From assembly GCA_002391065.1 (NCBI GenBank), contig DGRP01000176.1, positions 1 to 17,838 on the forward strand: a stretch of 17,838 bases of DNA. The letters are read 5' to 3'. Position 1 is the stretch's first letter. Every line of letters begins with the position of its first letter. The position numbers and the translations under genes are program-made. Under the pieces are notes generated by a model that was not told the origin of the DNA, searched no databases, and saw nothing but the letters and a program-made list of their open reading frames with translations. This DNA is from Ruminococcus sp. UBA4385. Lineage in GTDB: Bacteria; Bacillota_A; Clostridia; Oscillospirales; Ruminococcaceae. Positions 1-8,988 of this stretch are shown here, piece by piece.

Positions 1-3000
1 CATAAGCCGCAGCGTGCGCCTTCGGGAACATATACTTGATTTTAAGACAGCTCTCTATGTACCACTCGGGCACGTTGTGAGCTCTCATATCGTTTTTCAT
101 ATCCTCGGTCAGCTTTTCGGGAGCTTTACCCTTACGGGTGATCTCCATGATGTTAAATGCAAGCTTATTATCAAGACCGTGATAAATAAGGTAGGTCATG
201 ATACTGTCTCTTGTTCCGATAACATTTGAAATATCACAAGTACCTGCCTTGATAAGCTCCTGCGCATTGCCGAGCCATACATCAGTACCGTGTGACAGAC
301 CTGATATCTGCAAAAGGTCCGAGAAGTTCTTAGGCTTCGCATCGAGAAGCATCTGACGGACGAATGGTGTACCCATTTCCGGTATACCGAGAGTTCCTGT
401 CTTGCAGAGGATATCCTCTTCGGTAACACCGAGAGCCTCGGGCGATGTAAACAGCGAATACACATCGGGATCAGACATCGGGCAAGCGTTTATGTCCATG
501 CCTGTGAAATCCTCTAAGTACTTATACATTGTAGGGTTATCGTGACCGAGCTCATCGAGCTTCAGTATAGTATCGTGCATTGAATGGAAGTCGAAGTGCG
601 TTGTTACCATGTCAGAGTTTTCCTTATCGGCAGGGTGCTGAACAGGTGTGAAATCGTAAACCTCATAGTCACTGGGGATAACGACCATTCCTCCCGGGTG
701 CTGAGAGGTAGTTCTCTTTACTCCGCAGCAGCCGAGCTTCAGCCTTTCGATTTCAGCCCTTGAAACCTTCAGAGGCTTGTTCGGGTCAGCCTTTCTCTTT
801 TCGAGATACTTCATTACAAAGCCGTAGGCTATCTTATCCTGTACAACGCCGATAGTTCCTGCCTTGAACACATGATCCTCACCGAAGAGCTCTTCTGTAT
901 AGCGGTGAGCCTTTGCCTGATAGTCTCCCGAGAAGTTAAGGTCAATATCAGGAGACTTGTCTCCCTCAAATCCTAGGAAGGTCTCAAACGGGATATCATG
1001 TCCGTCACGGTGCATATCCTCTCCACACTCGGGACATTTCTTAGGCGGCAGGTCAAAGCCCGAGCCTACCGAACCGTCGGTTATAAACTCAGAGTGGTGG
1101 CACTTTCGGCAGATGTAGTGCGGCACCAGCGGATTTACCTCCGAGATACCCGACATGGAAGCTACAAATGACGAGCCTACCGAACCACGGGAGCCCACCT
1201 GATAGCCATTCTCATTTGAGTTCGCAACAAGCTTCTGAGAAATCATATAGAGCACGGCAAATCCGTGCTTGATTATTGATGCAAGCTCTCTTTTAAGTCT
1301 GTCAAAAACGTACTGAGGAATATGCCCCTCAAAGTACTGTGATACGTCAACGTCCTCGCCTACGGGCACCTCAATAGAATCGGGGTCGCAGTCGCCGTAG
1401 ATAGAGCAGCACTTTTTCCAGCAGATTATCTGAAGCTGATAGATAGAGCCCTCAATAAACGGTGTATATGTACCGTCAGGGAATGCTTTCAGATCGGGGT
1501 CGCACATATCAGCTATCATATTTGTGTTTTTAACCACTACCTCAAATGCCTTTTCCTCGCCAAGGTATGAGAACTCATCAAGCATTTCCTGAGTTGTTTT
1601 CAGATATAGAGGCGGCTGATGGTCGCAGTCGGCAAAGCCCATAGAGTCCTGTATAACGGCTCTGTAGGCGGCATCGGTCTTGTCCATGAAGTGAACGTCA
1701 CCTGTTGCACATACAGGCTTTCCGAGCTGGTCGGCAAGCTTAACTATTGTGCGGTTGAAGTTTTGCAGCTCCTCCTTGGAGTTTACTATATTTTCACGCA
1801 GCATATAGCCGTTATTGCCTATAGGCTGTATTTCCAGATAGTCATAGAAGTCAGCTATCTGCAAAAGCTCCTCCCATGTCTTGGTCTTATCCATAATAGC
1901 CATGAAAAGCTCGCCCTGTGAGCAGGCACTTCCGACTATCAGACCCTCACGGTGTCTTGCAAGCATAGATTTCGGTATTCTCGGTCTGCGCTTGAAGTAG
2001 TCAAGGTTTGACATTGAGATAAGCTTATAAAGGTTTTTAAGTCCCGTATTGTTGCGGACCAGGATTATCTGATGATAGGTAGGCTTTGAAAGCACATCGC
2101 TCTCATCAGCGAGAAGCGAATTTATCTTATCGACAGTCACTCTTATAAGCGGATACTGCCGGGTAAGCATTTTTGCAAGCTCTATGAAAATCTTTGCAAG
2201 AGTCTCGGCATCGTCACCGCCCCTGTGATGATTGAAGTCTCCGAAGCCGAAATGCTCGGCTACTACATTGAGCTTGTGCTTTTTAAGGTCAGGAAGCATT
2301 ATCTGTGACATCGGCACTGTATCAAGCTGTGAATATCTCAGCTCAAGCCCGTACTTCTTTGCTGCCGCAGAGATAAAGCCTGTATCAAACCGTGAATTGT
2401 GCGCAACAAGAACAGGCTTATCACCGCAGAATTCAAGGAAGCGCTTTACTGCGTTTTCCTCGCTTTCAGCACCCTTTACCATATCATCGGTGATGCCTGT
2501 CAGGTTTGATATAAATTCAGGGATAGGACCTTCGGGGTCTACAAGAATGTCGAGTGTTTCCTCAATTTCAAGATTTCTGACCCTTACAGCGCCTATCTCG
2601 ATTATTCTGTCCTTTTTGGGGTCTGTACCTGTGGTTTCAAGGTCAAAGCAGATAAACTCATCGGTAAGTGCTCTTCTGTCAACGCCCATGAATATCTTCT
2701 CATCATTGTTGACCTCATAAGCCTCAACTCCGAGGATCAGCTTGAAGTTTTTATCATTTTTGCGTATGTCCCTGACAGTATTTACTGCCTCGGGGAATGC
2801 CTGAACACAGCCGTGATCGGTGATAGCAATTGCCCTGTGACCCCAGTCGTGAGCCCTGTTCACAAGCTTTGAAGCAGGTGTCATAGCGTCTTTCAGAGAC
2901 ATATTTGTATGGCAGTGAAGCTCAACTCTCTTCTCCTCACAGGTGTCGGTTTCGACCTCACGCTTTACAGCCATAATAGTATCAGGCATGAAGTAAACAT

Positions 3001-3982
3001 TGTGGTCAAAATCGTCTTCTTCGAGGTTTCCGCTCATAAGAAGAGTTGCGCCCTTTTTTATGTAGCCGTCAAGCATTTTTTCGAGCACTGCTTTTTTCAG
3101 ATTTTTAGAGTTTCTGTACGTTTTAGCCGAGCCCATAAGCTTGACTGCAAACGAAGATGTATAGTCCGTAACAAAGAAGGTTGCTATCAGAGCACCGTTC
3201 TTTGTCTCTCTCGTATCGGGCTTTGAGAACACATCGCCCCAGACGATAACGCCCTGATCGCCTTCCTTGACGTCCTGCATCTTCACCACCTGAGACTCAG
3301 AGCTAAGCGGAGCGCCTTTAAGCACAGCTGAGTTCTCACAAAGCAGCGAGAACTTTCTCAGGTCAACTGTGCAGGTGCGGAACTCAACATTCTCAGGCCC
3401 TCCGGCTTTAGGTGCAGGAGCAGGCTTCTTTGCGTTTTCTATCATCTGTTTTGTTTCGGGCATGGCGTTCAGTGCTTCCTGCTTTGTCTGCTCATGCTTG
3501 TCCATATCTGTTTCGAGGACACCCTCAAATCTCATGTCTGCATAGCATGAGAACATATCCCTGACAAGCTTAGTAAAAGCAGCCTCGGCGCCTGCATTTT
3601 TAAGAAGCTCATATCCGCCGTTTTTAAGTGTAACCACAAAGGTCTTATCTTCGAGCCTTGCCTCAGCACCGTTGAAAAAGCCGTTCACCAGCGGACAGGA
3701 GCTTTTAAGGAATTTTGAAAGCTCAGGGAAATAAGCCTCTGTCAGCATATCGGGATTATACTTTATCTCCAGCCCGAACTTTTCAAGCCCGAGAACGTGC
3801 CTCATATCGCTTTTGAATTTCTCTGCCTGATCAAAGCTTACAAGCGTATCAAATGCAGCTGTTACTGTAAGCTCCGTACTGTTTTCGGCAAGCTCCAGCT
3901 TCAGGATACGGCCGTTTTCAAGCTCTCCGGGTATCAGACCCGAAAACTGCTCAAAGAGCATAATTATTGTTTGTTCCTGCAT
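1..3982 (-). CDS. polC: DNA polymerase III alpha subunit, PolC type (3' end cut by window edge)
   Basis: Replicative DNA polymerase of low-GC Gram-positives with built-in 3'-5' proofreading. The frame is open for 1327 codons from the ATG at 3980-3982 to the window edge, where it reads ..FPKAHAAAY, a conserved PolC stretch; the rest of the C-terminus lies outside (B. subtilis PolC is about 1437 residues). Domains seen in order: N-terminal domain (~1-215), OB-fold region (~225-345), start of the PHP domain (ELHCHTNMS at ~354, then ITDHG), an inserted DEDDh exonuclease (FDLETTG at ~446, VAHNSRFD, later HHRGGDDAET), a palm zinc-binding segment (CRKC then CPEC, ~955-985), palm catalytic aspartates in PDIDLNFSGD (~1011), and LKLDELGHD (~1141), which probably carries the third. 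An AAGGAT ribosome binding site lies 8 bases upstream of the start. It is the last visible gene of the pyrH operon, 37 bases after ispG. No frameshift was seen. Confidence 0.97.
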   Translation of the reverse strand, partial: MQEQTIIMLFEQFSGLIPGELENGRILKLELAENSTELTVTAAFDTLVSFDQAEKFKSDMRHVLGLEKFGLEIKYNPDMLTEAYFPELSKFLKSSCPLVNGFFNGAEARLEDKTFVVTLKNGGYELLKNAGAEAAFTKLVRDMFSCYADMRFEGVLETDMDKHEQTKQEALNAMPETKQMIENAKKPAPAPKAGGPENVEFRTCTVDLRKFSLLCENSAVLKGAPLSSESQVVKMQDVKEGDQGVIVWGDVFSKPDTRETKNGALIATFFVTDYTSSFAVKLMGSAKTYRNSKNLKKAVLEKMLDGYIKKGATLLMSGNLEEDDFDHNVYFMPDTIMAVKREVETDTCEEKRVELHCHTNMSLKDAMTPASKLVNRAHDWGHRAIAITDHGCVQAFPEAVNTVRDIRKNDKNFKLILGVEAYEVNNDEKIFMGVDRRALTDEFICFDLETTGTDPKKDRIIEIGAVRVRNLEIEETLDILVDPEGPIPEFISNLTGITDDMVKGAESEENAVKRFLEFCGDKPVLVAHNSRFDTGFISAAAKKYGLELRYSQLDTVPMSQIMLPDLKKHKLNVVAEHFGFGDFNHHRGGDDAETLAKIFIELAKMLTRQYPLIRVTVDKINSLLADESDVLSKPTYHQIILVRNNTGLKNLYKLISMSNLDYFKRRPRIPKSMLARHREGLIVGSACSQGELFMAIMDKTKTWEELLQIADFYDYLEIQPIGNNGYMLRENIVNSKEELQNFNRTIVKLADQLGKPVCATGDVHFMDKTDAAYRAVIQDSMGFADCDHQPPLYLKTTQEMLDEFSYLGEEKAFEVVVKNTNMIADMCDPDLKAFPDGTYTPFIEGSIYQLQIICWKKCCSIYGDCDPDSIEVPVGEDVDVSQYFEGHIPQYVFDRLKRELASIIKHGFAVLYMISQKLVANSNENGYQVGSRGSVGSSFVASMSGISEVNPLVPHYICRKCHHSEFITDGSVGSGFDLPPKKCPECGEDMHRDGHDIPFETFLGFEGDKSPDIDLNFSGDYQAKAHRYTEELFGEDHVFKAGTIGVVQDKIAYGFVMKYLEKRKADPNKPLKVSRAEIERLKLGCCGVKRTTSQHPGGMVVIPSDYEVYDFTPVQHPADKENSDMVTTHFDFHSMHDTILKLDELGHDNPTMYKYLEDFTGMDINACPMSDPDVYSLFTSPEALGVTEEDILCKTGTLGIPEMGTPFVRQMLLDAKPKNFSDLLQISGLSHGTDVWLGNAQELIKAGTCDISNVIGTRDSIMTYLIYHGLDNKLAFNIMEITRKGKAPEKLTEDMKNDMRAHNVPEWYIESCLKIKYMFPKAHAAAY

Positions 3983-4019
3983 ATATATCTATCCTTAAAT
4001 CAAATACTTGATGAAAATT

Positions 4020-5057
4020 CTACATCTTGTCGATCTCTGCCAGAAGTGCTGTCAGAGCGTCTTCTTCATTTACAGTGCAAAGCTGCTCTCCCTTTCTGAA
4101 AATAACAGCCTTGCCCTTTCCTCCTGCAATACCGATGTCGGCCTCTTTGCCCTCACCGATGCCGTTCACTATACAGCCCATAACTGCTATCTTTATGTCC
4201 TTGTCAAGGTCACGGGTAGCTGCCTCAACCTTATTGGCAAGGCCTATCAGGTCTATCTGCGTTCTTCCGCAGGTAGGACATGAAACTATCTGCACACCGC
4301 TGCCCTTACCTATTGCTTTAAGTATATCCTTAGCGGCATAAACCTCCTTGACAGGCTCATCGGTCAGGCTGACCCTTATAGTTTCACCTATGCCGTCACA
4401 CAGGAGTGACCCTATACCTACAGAGGATTTTATAATACCCATTCTCTCCGTTCCTGCCTCAGTAACACCGAGGTGCAGAGGGTATGAGCACTCCTCACGG
4501 CAAAGCCTGTAGGCTTTTATCATATTAGGTACGTTTGAGGATTTTATCGAGATAACAATATCCTCAAAGTCAAGCTCTTCAAGTATCCTTACATGACCCA
4601 TAGCGCTCTCAACAAGGGCTTCGGGAGTGGGCGAGCCGTACTTTTCAAGCAGCTCTTTCTCAAGAGAGCCGCCGTTTACACCTATCCTTATCGGGATATG
4701 ACGCTTTTTGCACTCATCAACTACAGCCTGAACCTTCTCCTTTGAGCCGATATTACCGGGGTTTATTCTTATCTTGTCAATGCCTGCTTCGGCTGCTGCA
4801 AGTGCAAGCCTGTAGTCAAAGTGAATATCCGCAACCAGCGGCACACTGATTTTCTCTTTTAGTGCGGGAATAAGCTTTACCGCCTCCATATCGGGGATAG
4901 CGGCTCTTATTATTTCACAGCCTGCCTTTTCAAGCTCAACTGCCTGCTTTACCGAGCCCTCAATATCGTGGGCATGGGTGTTGAGCATTGACTGTATATA
5001 AATATGCTTTCCGTCAAACGTATAGTCTCCGAGTTTTACTGCTCTGACTTCTTTCAT
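4020..5057 (-). CDS. ispG: 4-hydroxy-3-methylbut-2-en-1-yl diphosphate synthase (IspG/GcpE)
   Basis: Iron-sulfur enzyme of the MEP isoprenoid pathway that converts methylerythritol cyclodiphosphate to HMBPP. The protein is about 345 residues, the size of the compact bacterial form. An N-terminal TIM-barrel part (VKLGDYTFDG.., VADIHFDYRLA, RINPGNIG) is followed by the [4Fe-4S] domain with SCPTCGRTQID (Cys ~260 and ~263), MGCIVNGIGEG (Cys ~295, Glu ~302) and a glycine-rich GIAGGKGK. Two in-frame ATGs exist, at 5061-5063 and 5055-5057. The GGAG at 5065-5068 is 1 base from the first and 7 from the second, so the second is preferred. The ribosome binding site sits in the short gap after the rseP stop, which suggests coupled translation. 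It lies between rseP and polC in the operon, as in many Firmicutes. Confidence 0.96.
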   Translation of the reverse strand: MKEVRAVKLGDYTFDGKHIYIQSMLNTHAHDIEGSVKQAVELEKAGCEIIRAAIPDMEAVKLIPALKEKISVPLVADIHFDYRLALAAAEAGIDKIRINPGNIGSKEKVQAVVDECKKRHIPIRIGVNGGSLEKELLEKYGSPTPEALVESAMGHVRILEELDFEDIVISIKSSNVPNMIKAYRLCREECSYPLHLGVTEAGTERMGIIKSSVGIGSLLCDGIGETIRVSLTDEPVKEVYAAKDILKAIGKGSGVQIVSCPTCGRTQIDLIGLANKVEAATRDLDKDIKIAVMGCIVNGIGEGKEADIGIAGGKGKAVIFRKGEQLCTVNEEDALTALLAEIDKM

Positions 5058-5070
5058 TTTCATTCTCCGT

Positions 5071-6111
5071 TCAGAATAGTTTTATTATGTCGCTGACCGT
5101 GATAACTGCCATAAAAATAAGCAGCACAGCCATTCCGATAAGGTGTACCATGCCTTCTTTTTCGGCAGGCACAGGTTTGCCTCTTATGCCCTCGATAATG
5201 AGGAAAATAAGCCTTCCTCCGTCAAGTGCGGGCAGGGGCAGAAGATTGAATATTCCGATATTGATGGATATAAATGCCGCAAGTGTCAGCATTGTATCCA
5301 TAAGACCCGACCAGTCGATCTTGCCTGTTTCCTCGTCACGTTCGCTCTCAACTACCTCATTCATTGAGCCGACTATACCTACAGGGCCGCTAAGGTCTTT
5401 AAGAGAATACTTTCCCCTGATCATATCAAAAAGCGAAATATAGATAAGTCTTCCGTCGGTAGCCGCCTGCTTGAATGACTCCGCCAGCACAGAGCCCACT
5501 GTCAGCTTACCCGGGTATACACGAAAGTCAATATGCATAGTCTTGTCATCAACTGCAAAGGCAACGTCTTTGAGCTCAACGTTCTTTCCGTCACGCTTTA
5601 CAACCATATCGAACTTTCCGTCCTCGTCGTTCTGGAACTGGTAAGATACATCCATTGCAGTGAATATCCTCATACCGTTGATCTTTACAAACTCATCATC
5701 AAGCTGAAGACCTGTCTGCTGTGACATAGCATTATCTTCAAAGCTTGCGATCTTGGTAGTTGTGATCGCATCGGAGCGTGCTGTGTTCACAATCAGAATA
5801 ATAAGGCCGAGGATAAAGTTCATTATAACACCTGCGCAGACGATGATAATACGTCTCGGCAGGCTTTTGCTGCCGAAGGAGCCCTCGGCACTGCTCTCGT
5901 TGTCCTCGCCCTCCATAGCACAGTAGCCGCCTATAGGGAAAACTCTCCAAGCATAGAGGGTATCTCCCTTTTTCTTTTTCAGTATTGCAGGCCCCATGCC
6001 TATAGCGAACTCATTCACCTTTACTCCGCAGCTTTTAGCCGCAATAAAGTGTCCGAGCTCGTGAATTATGATTATTACTTCAAAAATAATCAGTGCAAAA
6101 ATAATGCCCAT
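5071..6111 (-). CDS. rseP: RseP/RasP-type site-2 intramembrane zinc metalloprotease
   Basis: Membrane-embedded S2P-family protease, which in relatives cleaves anti-sigma factors and signal peptide remnants within the membrane. The 346-residue protein begins with a transmembrane helix carrying the zinc site HELGH at residues 17-21. A second conserved segment, FPIGGYCAMEGE, follows, then a transmembrane helix near 90-110, a single PDZ-like region (~120-200), and near the C-terminus NLLPLPALDGG, the third zinc ligand motif, followed by more hydrophobic helices. The start has AAGG 7 bases upstream. It lies 20 bases after dxr and just before ispG. The substrate cannot be read from the sequence, and no anti-sigma factor gene is in the window. 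Confidence 0.95.
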   Translation of the reverse strand: MGIIFALIIFEVIIIIHELGHFIAAKSCGVKVNEFAIGMGPAILKKKKGDTLYAWRVFPIGGYCAMEGEDNESSAEGSFGSKSLPRRIIIVCAGVIMNFILGLIILIVNTARSDAITTTKIASFEDNAMSQQTGLQLDDEFVKINGMRIFTAMDVSYQFQNDEDGKFDMVVKRDGKNVELKDVAFAVDDKTMHIDFRVYPGKLTVGSVLAESFKQAATDGRLIYISLFDMIRGKYSLKDLSGPVGIVGSMNEVVESERDEETGKIDWSGLMDTMLTLAAFISINIGIFNLLPLPALDGGRLIFLIIEGIRGKPVPAEKEGMVHLIGMAVLLIFMAVITVSDIIKLF

Positions 6112-6131
6112 GCTATCGCCTTTCTGTTTTG

Positions 6132-7286
6132 CTATGCATTTATCTCTTTGATTAATTTTTCTGCCTGTGCTCTGGCTTTTCTGTCAGCTTCAAGAACGTC
6201 ATTTTCGTTCTTTACTTCACGGTGCTCTGCCGTTTCACAGACTGTCTTTACTATCCTGCCTATATCAAGAAAACCTATCTTTCCGTCTAAGAAAGCCCCT
6301 ACAGCCGATTCGTTTGCTCCATTCACGGAGGCAGGCAGAGTACCGCCCGTTCTGATAGCCTTTATGCAGGAGCTCAGGCAGTCAAAGGTATCGTAATCGG
6401 GCTTCTCAAAGGTGAGCGAGCCTATTTCCGTCAGGCTGAGCCTTCCTACCTCGCACTCTGTCCTGTGAGGATAGAGAAGTGCATACTGTATCGGTATTTT
6501 CATATCGGGAACGCCCATCTGTGCTATCACCGAGTTATCCTCAAACTCCACCGCCGAGTGAACAACGCTCTGCCTGTGAACAACTATCTCTATCTGATCT
6601 GCGCTCACGCCGAACAGGTGCATAGCCTCGATAAATTCAAGTCCCTTGTTCATAAGAGTAGCAGAATCTGTGGTTATTTTTCTGCCCATAGACCAGTTTG
6701 GGTGATGAAGCGCCTGCTCTACAGTTACACCCTCGAGATCTGCCCTTGTTTTTCCGAAGAAGGGTCCGCCCGAAGCTGTAAGAATTATCTTTCTTATCCT
6801 ATTCCCCTTGTTTCCCTGAAGAGCCTGAAATATCGCACTGTGCTCACTGTCAACAGGATATATGGGAACGTTTCGCTCTTTTGCCTCACGCATAACAAGG
6901 TCGCCGCCCGCAACGAGGGTTTCCTTGTTTGCAAGTGCCACAGGAGTGCCGTGCCTTATAGCTGTCAGGGTAGGCTCAAAGCCCACCATACCTACAACGC
7001 TGTTAAGCATTTTATCAACACCGTCAAGAGAGGCTATCTCCTTTAGTCCTTCCATTCCCGTAAGTGTCTTTATTCCGCTGCCGCTGAGCCTGTCATCAAG
7101 CTCTGCCTTTTTATCCTCATTGAAGATGCAGGCACAGCTTACTCCGAGCTCCAATGCCTGCTCTGCAAGCAGCCCGACATTCGATGCCGCTGCGACTGCC
7201 TTTACCTTCATATTATGCTTTTTTGCGACCTGTAATGCCTGAGTTCCTATCGAACCCGTAGAACCTAATATGCTTATAGTCTGCAT
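6132..7286 (-). CDS. dxr: 1-deoxy-D-xylulose-5-phosphate reductoisomerase
   Basis: First committed enzyme of the MEP pathway, making 2-C-methylerythritol 4-phosphate with NADPH and a divalent metal. The 384-residue protein starts with the NADPH-binding loop ILGSTGSIGTQAL. It has the metal-ligand segment YPVDSEHSAIFQ, the substrate segment SGGPFFG, the flexible-loop region HHPNWSMGRKITTDSATLMN and NKGLEFIEA, all diagnostic of Dxr. The first gene after the 118-base gap downstream of cdsA, it may have some separate regulation. Its GGGG motif 6 bases before the ATG is a weaker ribosome binding site than those of its neighbours. Together with uppS and ispG it makes the operon an isoprenoid supply cluster. 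Confidence 0.97.
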   Translation of the reverse strand: MQTISILGSTGSIGTQALQVAKKHNMKVKAVAAASNVGLLAEQALELGVSCACIFNEDKKAELDDRLSGSGIKTLTGMEGLKEIASLDGVDKMLNSVVGMVGFEPTLTAIRHGTPVALANKETLVAGGDLVMREAKERNVPIYPVDSEHSAIFQALQGNKGNRIRKIILTASGGPFFGKTRADLEGVTVEQALHHPNWSMGRKITTDSATLMNKGLEFIEAMHLFGVSADQIEIVVHRQSVVHSAVEFEDNSVIAQMGVPDMKIPIQYALLYPHRTECEVGRLSLTEIGSLTFEKPDYDTFDCLSSCIKAIRTGGTLPASVNGANESAVGAFLDGKIGFLDIGRIVKTVCETAEHREVKNENDVLEADRKARAQAEKLIKEINA

Positions 7287-7323
7287 ACAAAACCCCGCTT
7301 TATTCTCTTTCTAAAAACAGAGC

Positions 7324-7368
7324 AAAGCATATCCTCTCAGAGCCGAAGCTCATTTGAAGCTATGCTTT
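7324..7368 (-). other. Nested stem-loop in the cdsA-dxr intergenic gap
   Basis: On the minus strand, AAAGCATA (7361-7368) pairs perfectly with TATGCTTT (7324-7331), an 8 bp outer stem. Inside it GAGC-TTCG-GCTC (7340-7351) forms a 4 bp hairpin closed by a UUCG tetraloop, one of the most stable RNA loops. The rest of the 118-base gap (7287-7404) holds no gene, and I see no convincing promoter. A run of five T follows at some distance, so it does not look like a standard intrinsic terminator. A role in mRNA processing or 3'-end protection is inference only. Confidence 0.5.
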
Positions 7369-7404
7369 ATTTTACCGCATAAGAACGGTCTCTGTGTATT
7401 CAGT

Positions 7405-8235
7405 TTATTTAAGTATCCAGCCCTGAGTGGTCATATAATACATAAACGGCGCTACCAGCAGCACGCTGTCGAACCTGTCCATAACGCCGCCGTGACCGGG
7501 CATGATGTTTCCGTAGTCCTTGATACCTGTCTGCCTTTTGACAACAGATGCTGTAAGGTCTCCGATAAGACCGATAACAGCTGCAAGCATTCCTGCTATG
7601 AAAACACCTAGATAGTTTACCGATTCACCCTTGAGCAGCTTATCATACACAAGGCTGATAATCAGCATGATAACTCCGTTTGAGAGCACTCCGCCGACAA
7701 CACCCTCGACTGTTTTCTTAGGGCTGATAGTCGGGCAAAGCTTCGTCTTTCCGAAGAAAGTTCCAGCAAAGTAAGCTCCGCTGTCCGCAAGCCATGCAGC
7801 ACAAAGGCTGATAACAAGAAGGAACACACTTCCCTTCGGTCTTGATGCCATGAGCAGCAGCGTCTGGAACGAATAAGTCAGAAGCCACGTTACACCTATC
7901 ATAAAGAAAAAGTCCGTGTACTTGAACTTATCATGCTCTTTAAGGAACAGAAGACACATTCCCAGAATAAAAAGTCCGAAATACAGCCTGCTGCTTATAA
8001 AGAACAGATGTCCGCTTTTGTAAAAAAGAGGCATTATCACATCAAGTGCGGCATAAACATAGCATACGAACATCGCATTTGTGTTTGTGTTCATCTTTGT
8101 AGCCTTGAAAATCTCTGCGATGGCCATAATAGAAAGGAAGCCTATCGCAAAATTAAATACAAATGTATTATGCAGTATCAGCAGCACAACCGCAATAACT
8201 ATAGCTACTGCCGCTGATATAATTCGTGTCTTCAA
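7405..8235 (-). CDS. cdsA: Phosphatidate cytidylyltransferase (CDP-diglyceride synthase)
   Basis: Integral membrane enzyme that makes CDP-diacylglycerol from phosphatidate and CTP, the precursor of acidic phospholipids. Several hydrophobic helices run along the protein. The C-terminal part has the family signature: SPKKTVEGVVGG, GLIGDLTASVVKRQ, then the metal/CTP segment DYGNIMPGHGGVMDRFDS. I place the start at the TTG at 8233-8235, giving 276 residues and an N-terminus MKTRIISAAV like other CdsA proteins. A GGAGGT motif lies exactly 7 bases upstream, inside the last codons of uppS. A longer reading from TTG 8275-8277 is open but would overlap uppS by 41 bases and lacks a good binding site. 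The preferred start is one base past the uppS stop, so coupled translation is likely. Confidence 0.94.
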   Translation of the reverse strand: MKTRIISAAVAIVIAVVLLILHNTFVFNFAIGFLSIMAIAEIFKATKMNTNTNAMFVCYVYAALDVIMPLFYKSGHLFFISSRLYFGLFILGMCLLFLKEHDKFKYTDFFFMIGVTWLLTYSFQTLLLMASRPKGSVFLLVISLCAAWLADSGAYFAGTFFGKTKLCPTISPKKTVEGVVGGVLSNGVIMLIISLVYDKLLKGESVNYLGVFIAGMLAAVIGLIGDLTASVVKRQTGIKDYGNIMPGHGGVMDRFDSVLLVAPFMYYMTTQGWILK

Positions 8236-8236
8236 T

Positions 8237-8965
8237 TCAGACACCTCCGAATCTTCTGTTTCTTTCGCTGTACTCAATCACAGCAGCTTCCAGATCCTTG
8301 TTCTTGAAGTCGGGCCAGAGGATATTGGTGTAATAAAACTCAGCATAAGCCGCCTGCCAGATCATAAAGTTTGAGAGTCTCTGCTCACCGCTTGGTCTGA
8401 TAACAAGGTCAACAGGCGGTATCTCCTCGGTATAGAGATTCTGCTCTATAAGCGCAGGCGTTATGTCAGAGGGCTCAAGCTCACCGTCTTTAACACGCTG
8501 CGCAAGCACTCTGCACGAATGGGCTATCTCGTCCTGACCGCCGTAATTTATCGCAAGCACAAGCGTCATTGAATCAAAATCCTTTGAATCCTCCTCAACA
8601 GAGGCCATTTTCCTTTGAAGAGTTTCCTTCAGCCTTGACCTGTCTCCGATAAAGCGCACACGGATATTCTCATCAATAAAGTCCCTGACCTCATCAAGAT
8701 ACTTCTCAAAAAGATCCATTATAGCATCAACCTCGTCCTGAGGTCTCTTCCAGTTCTCGGTTGAGAACGCATAATAAGTAATGTAAGATATCCCAAGACG
8801 CTTAGCGTGCCTTGTTATCTCACGGAAGTTCTTAGCGCCCTCTCTGTGGCCGAACTTTCGGGGCAATCCCCTTTTTTTAGCCCACCTGCCGTTGCCGTCC
8901 ATAATGACGCCGACATGGCAGGGCACTTTAGTCCCCTCGGGGAGGTAAGCTTTCGCCAAATTCAC
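8237..8965 (-). CDS. uppS: Isoprenyl transferase (undecaprenyl diphosphate synthase)
   Basis: Cis-prenyltransferase that extends farnesyl diphosphate with isopentenyl diphosphate to the lipid carrier for peptidoglycan and wall polymers. At 242 residues it is normal for the family. Motifs: GVIMDGNGRWAKKRG with the catalytic Asp23, HREGAKN, YAFSTENWKRP, INYGGQDEI, and RPSGEQRLSNF (190-200) followed by WQAAYAEFY. The start is a non-ATG codon: GTG at 8963-8965 keeps full length, but its GGAG is only 3 bases away. A TTG at 8957-8959, 9 bases from the same GGAG, is an alternative that would remove two residues. It follows frr by 23 bases and touches cdsA. Confidence 0.96.
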   Translation of the reverse strand: MNLAKAYLPEGTKVPCHVGVIMDGNGRWAKKRGLPRKFGHREGAKNFREITRHAKRLGISYITYYAFSTENWKRPQDEVDAIMDLFEKYLDEVRDFIDENIRVRFIGDRSRLKETLQRKMASVEEDSKDFDSMTLVLAINYGGQDEIAHSCRVLAQRVKDGELEPSDITPALIEQNLYTEEIPPVDLVIRPSGEQRLSNFMIWQAAYAEFYYTNILWPDFKNKDLEAAVIEYSERNRRFGGV

Positions 8966-8988
8966 TCACTCCAACTAACAGATTAGCC

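Noticed and set aside
2232..2720. 162-codon open frame on the plus strand inside polC
   Set aside because: Opposite-strand reading of a conserved polymerase/exonuclease region with no binding site; a shadow of polC.
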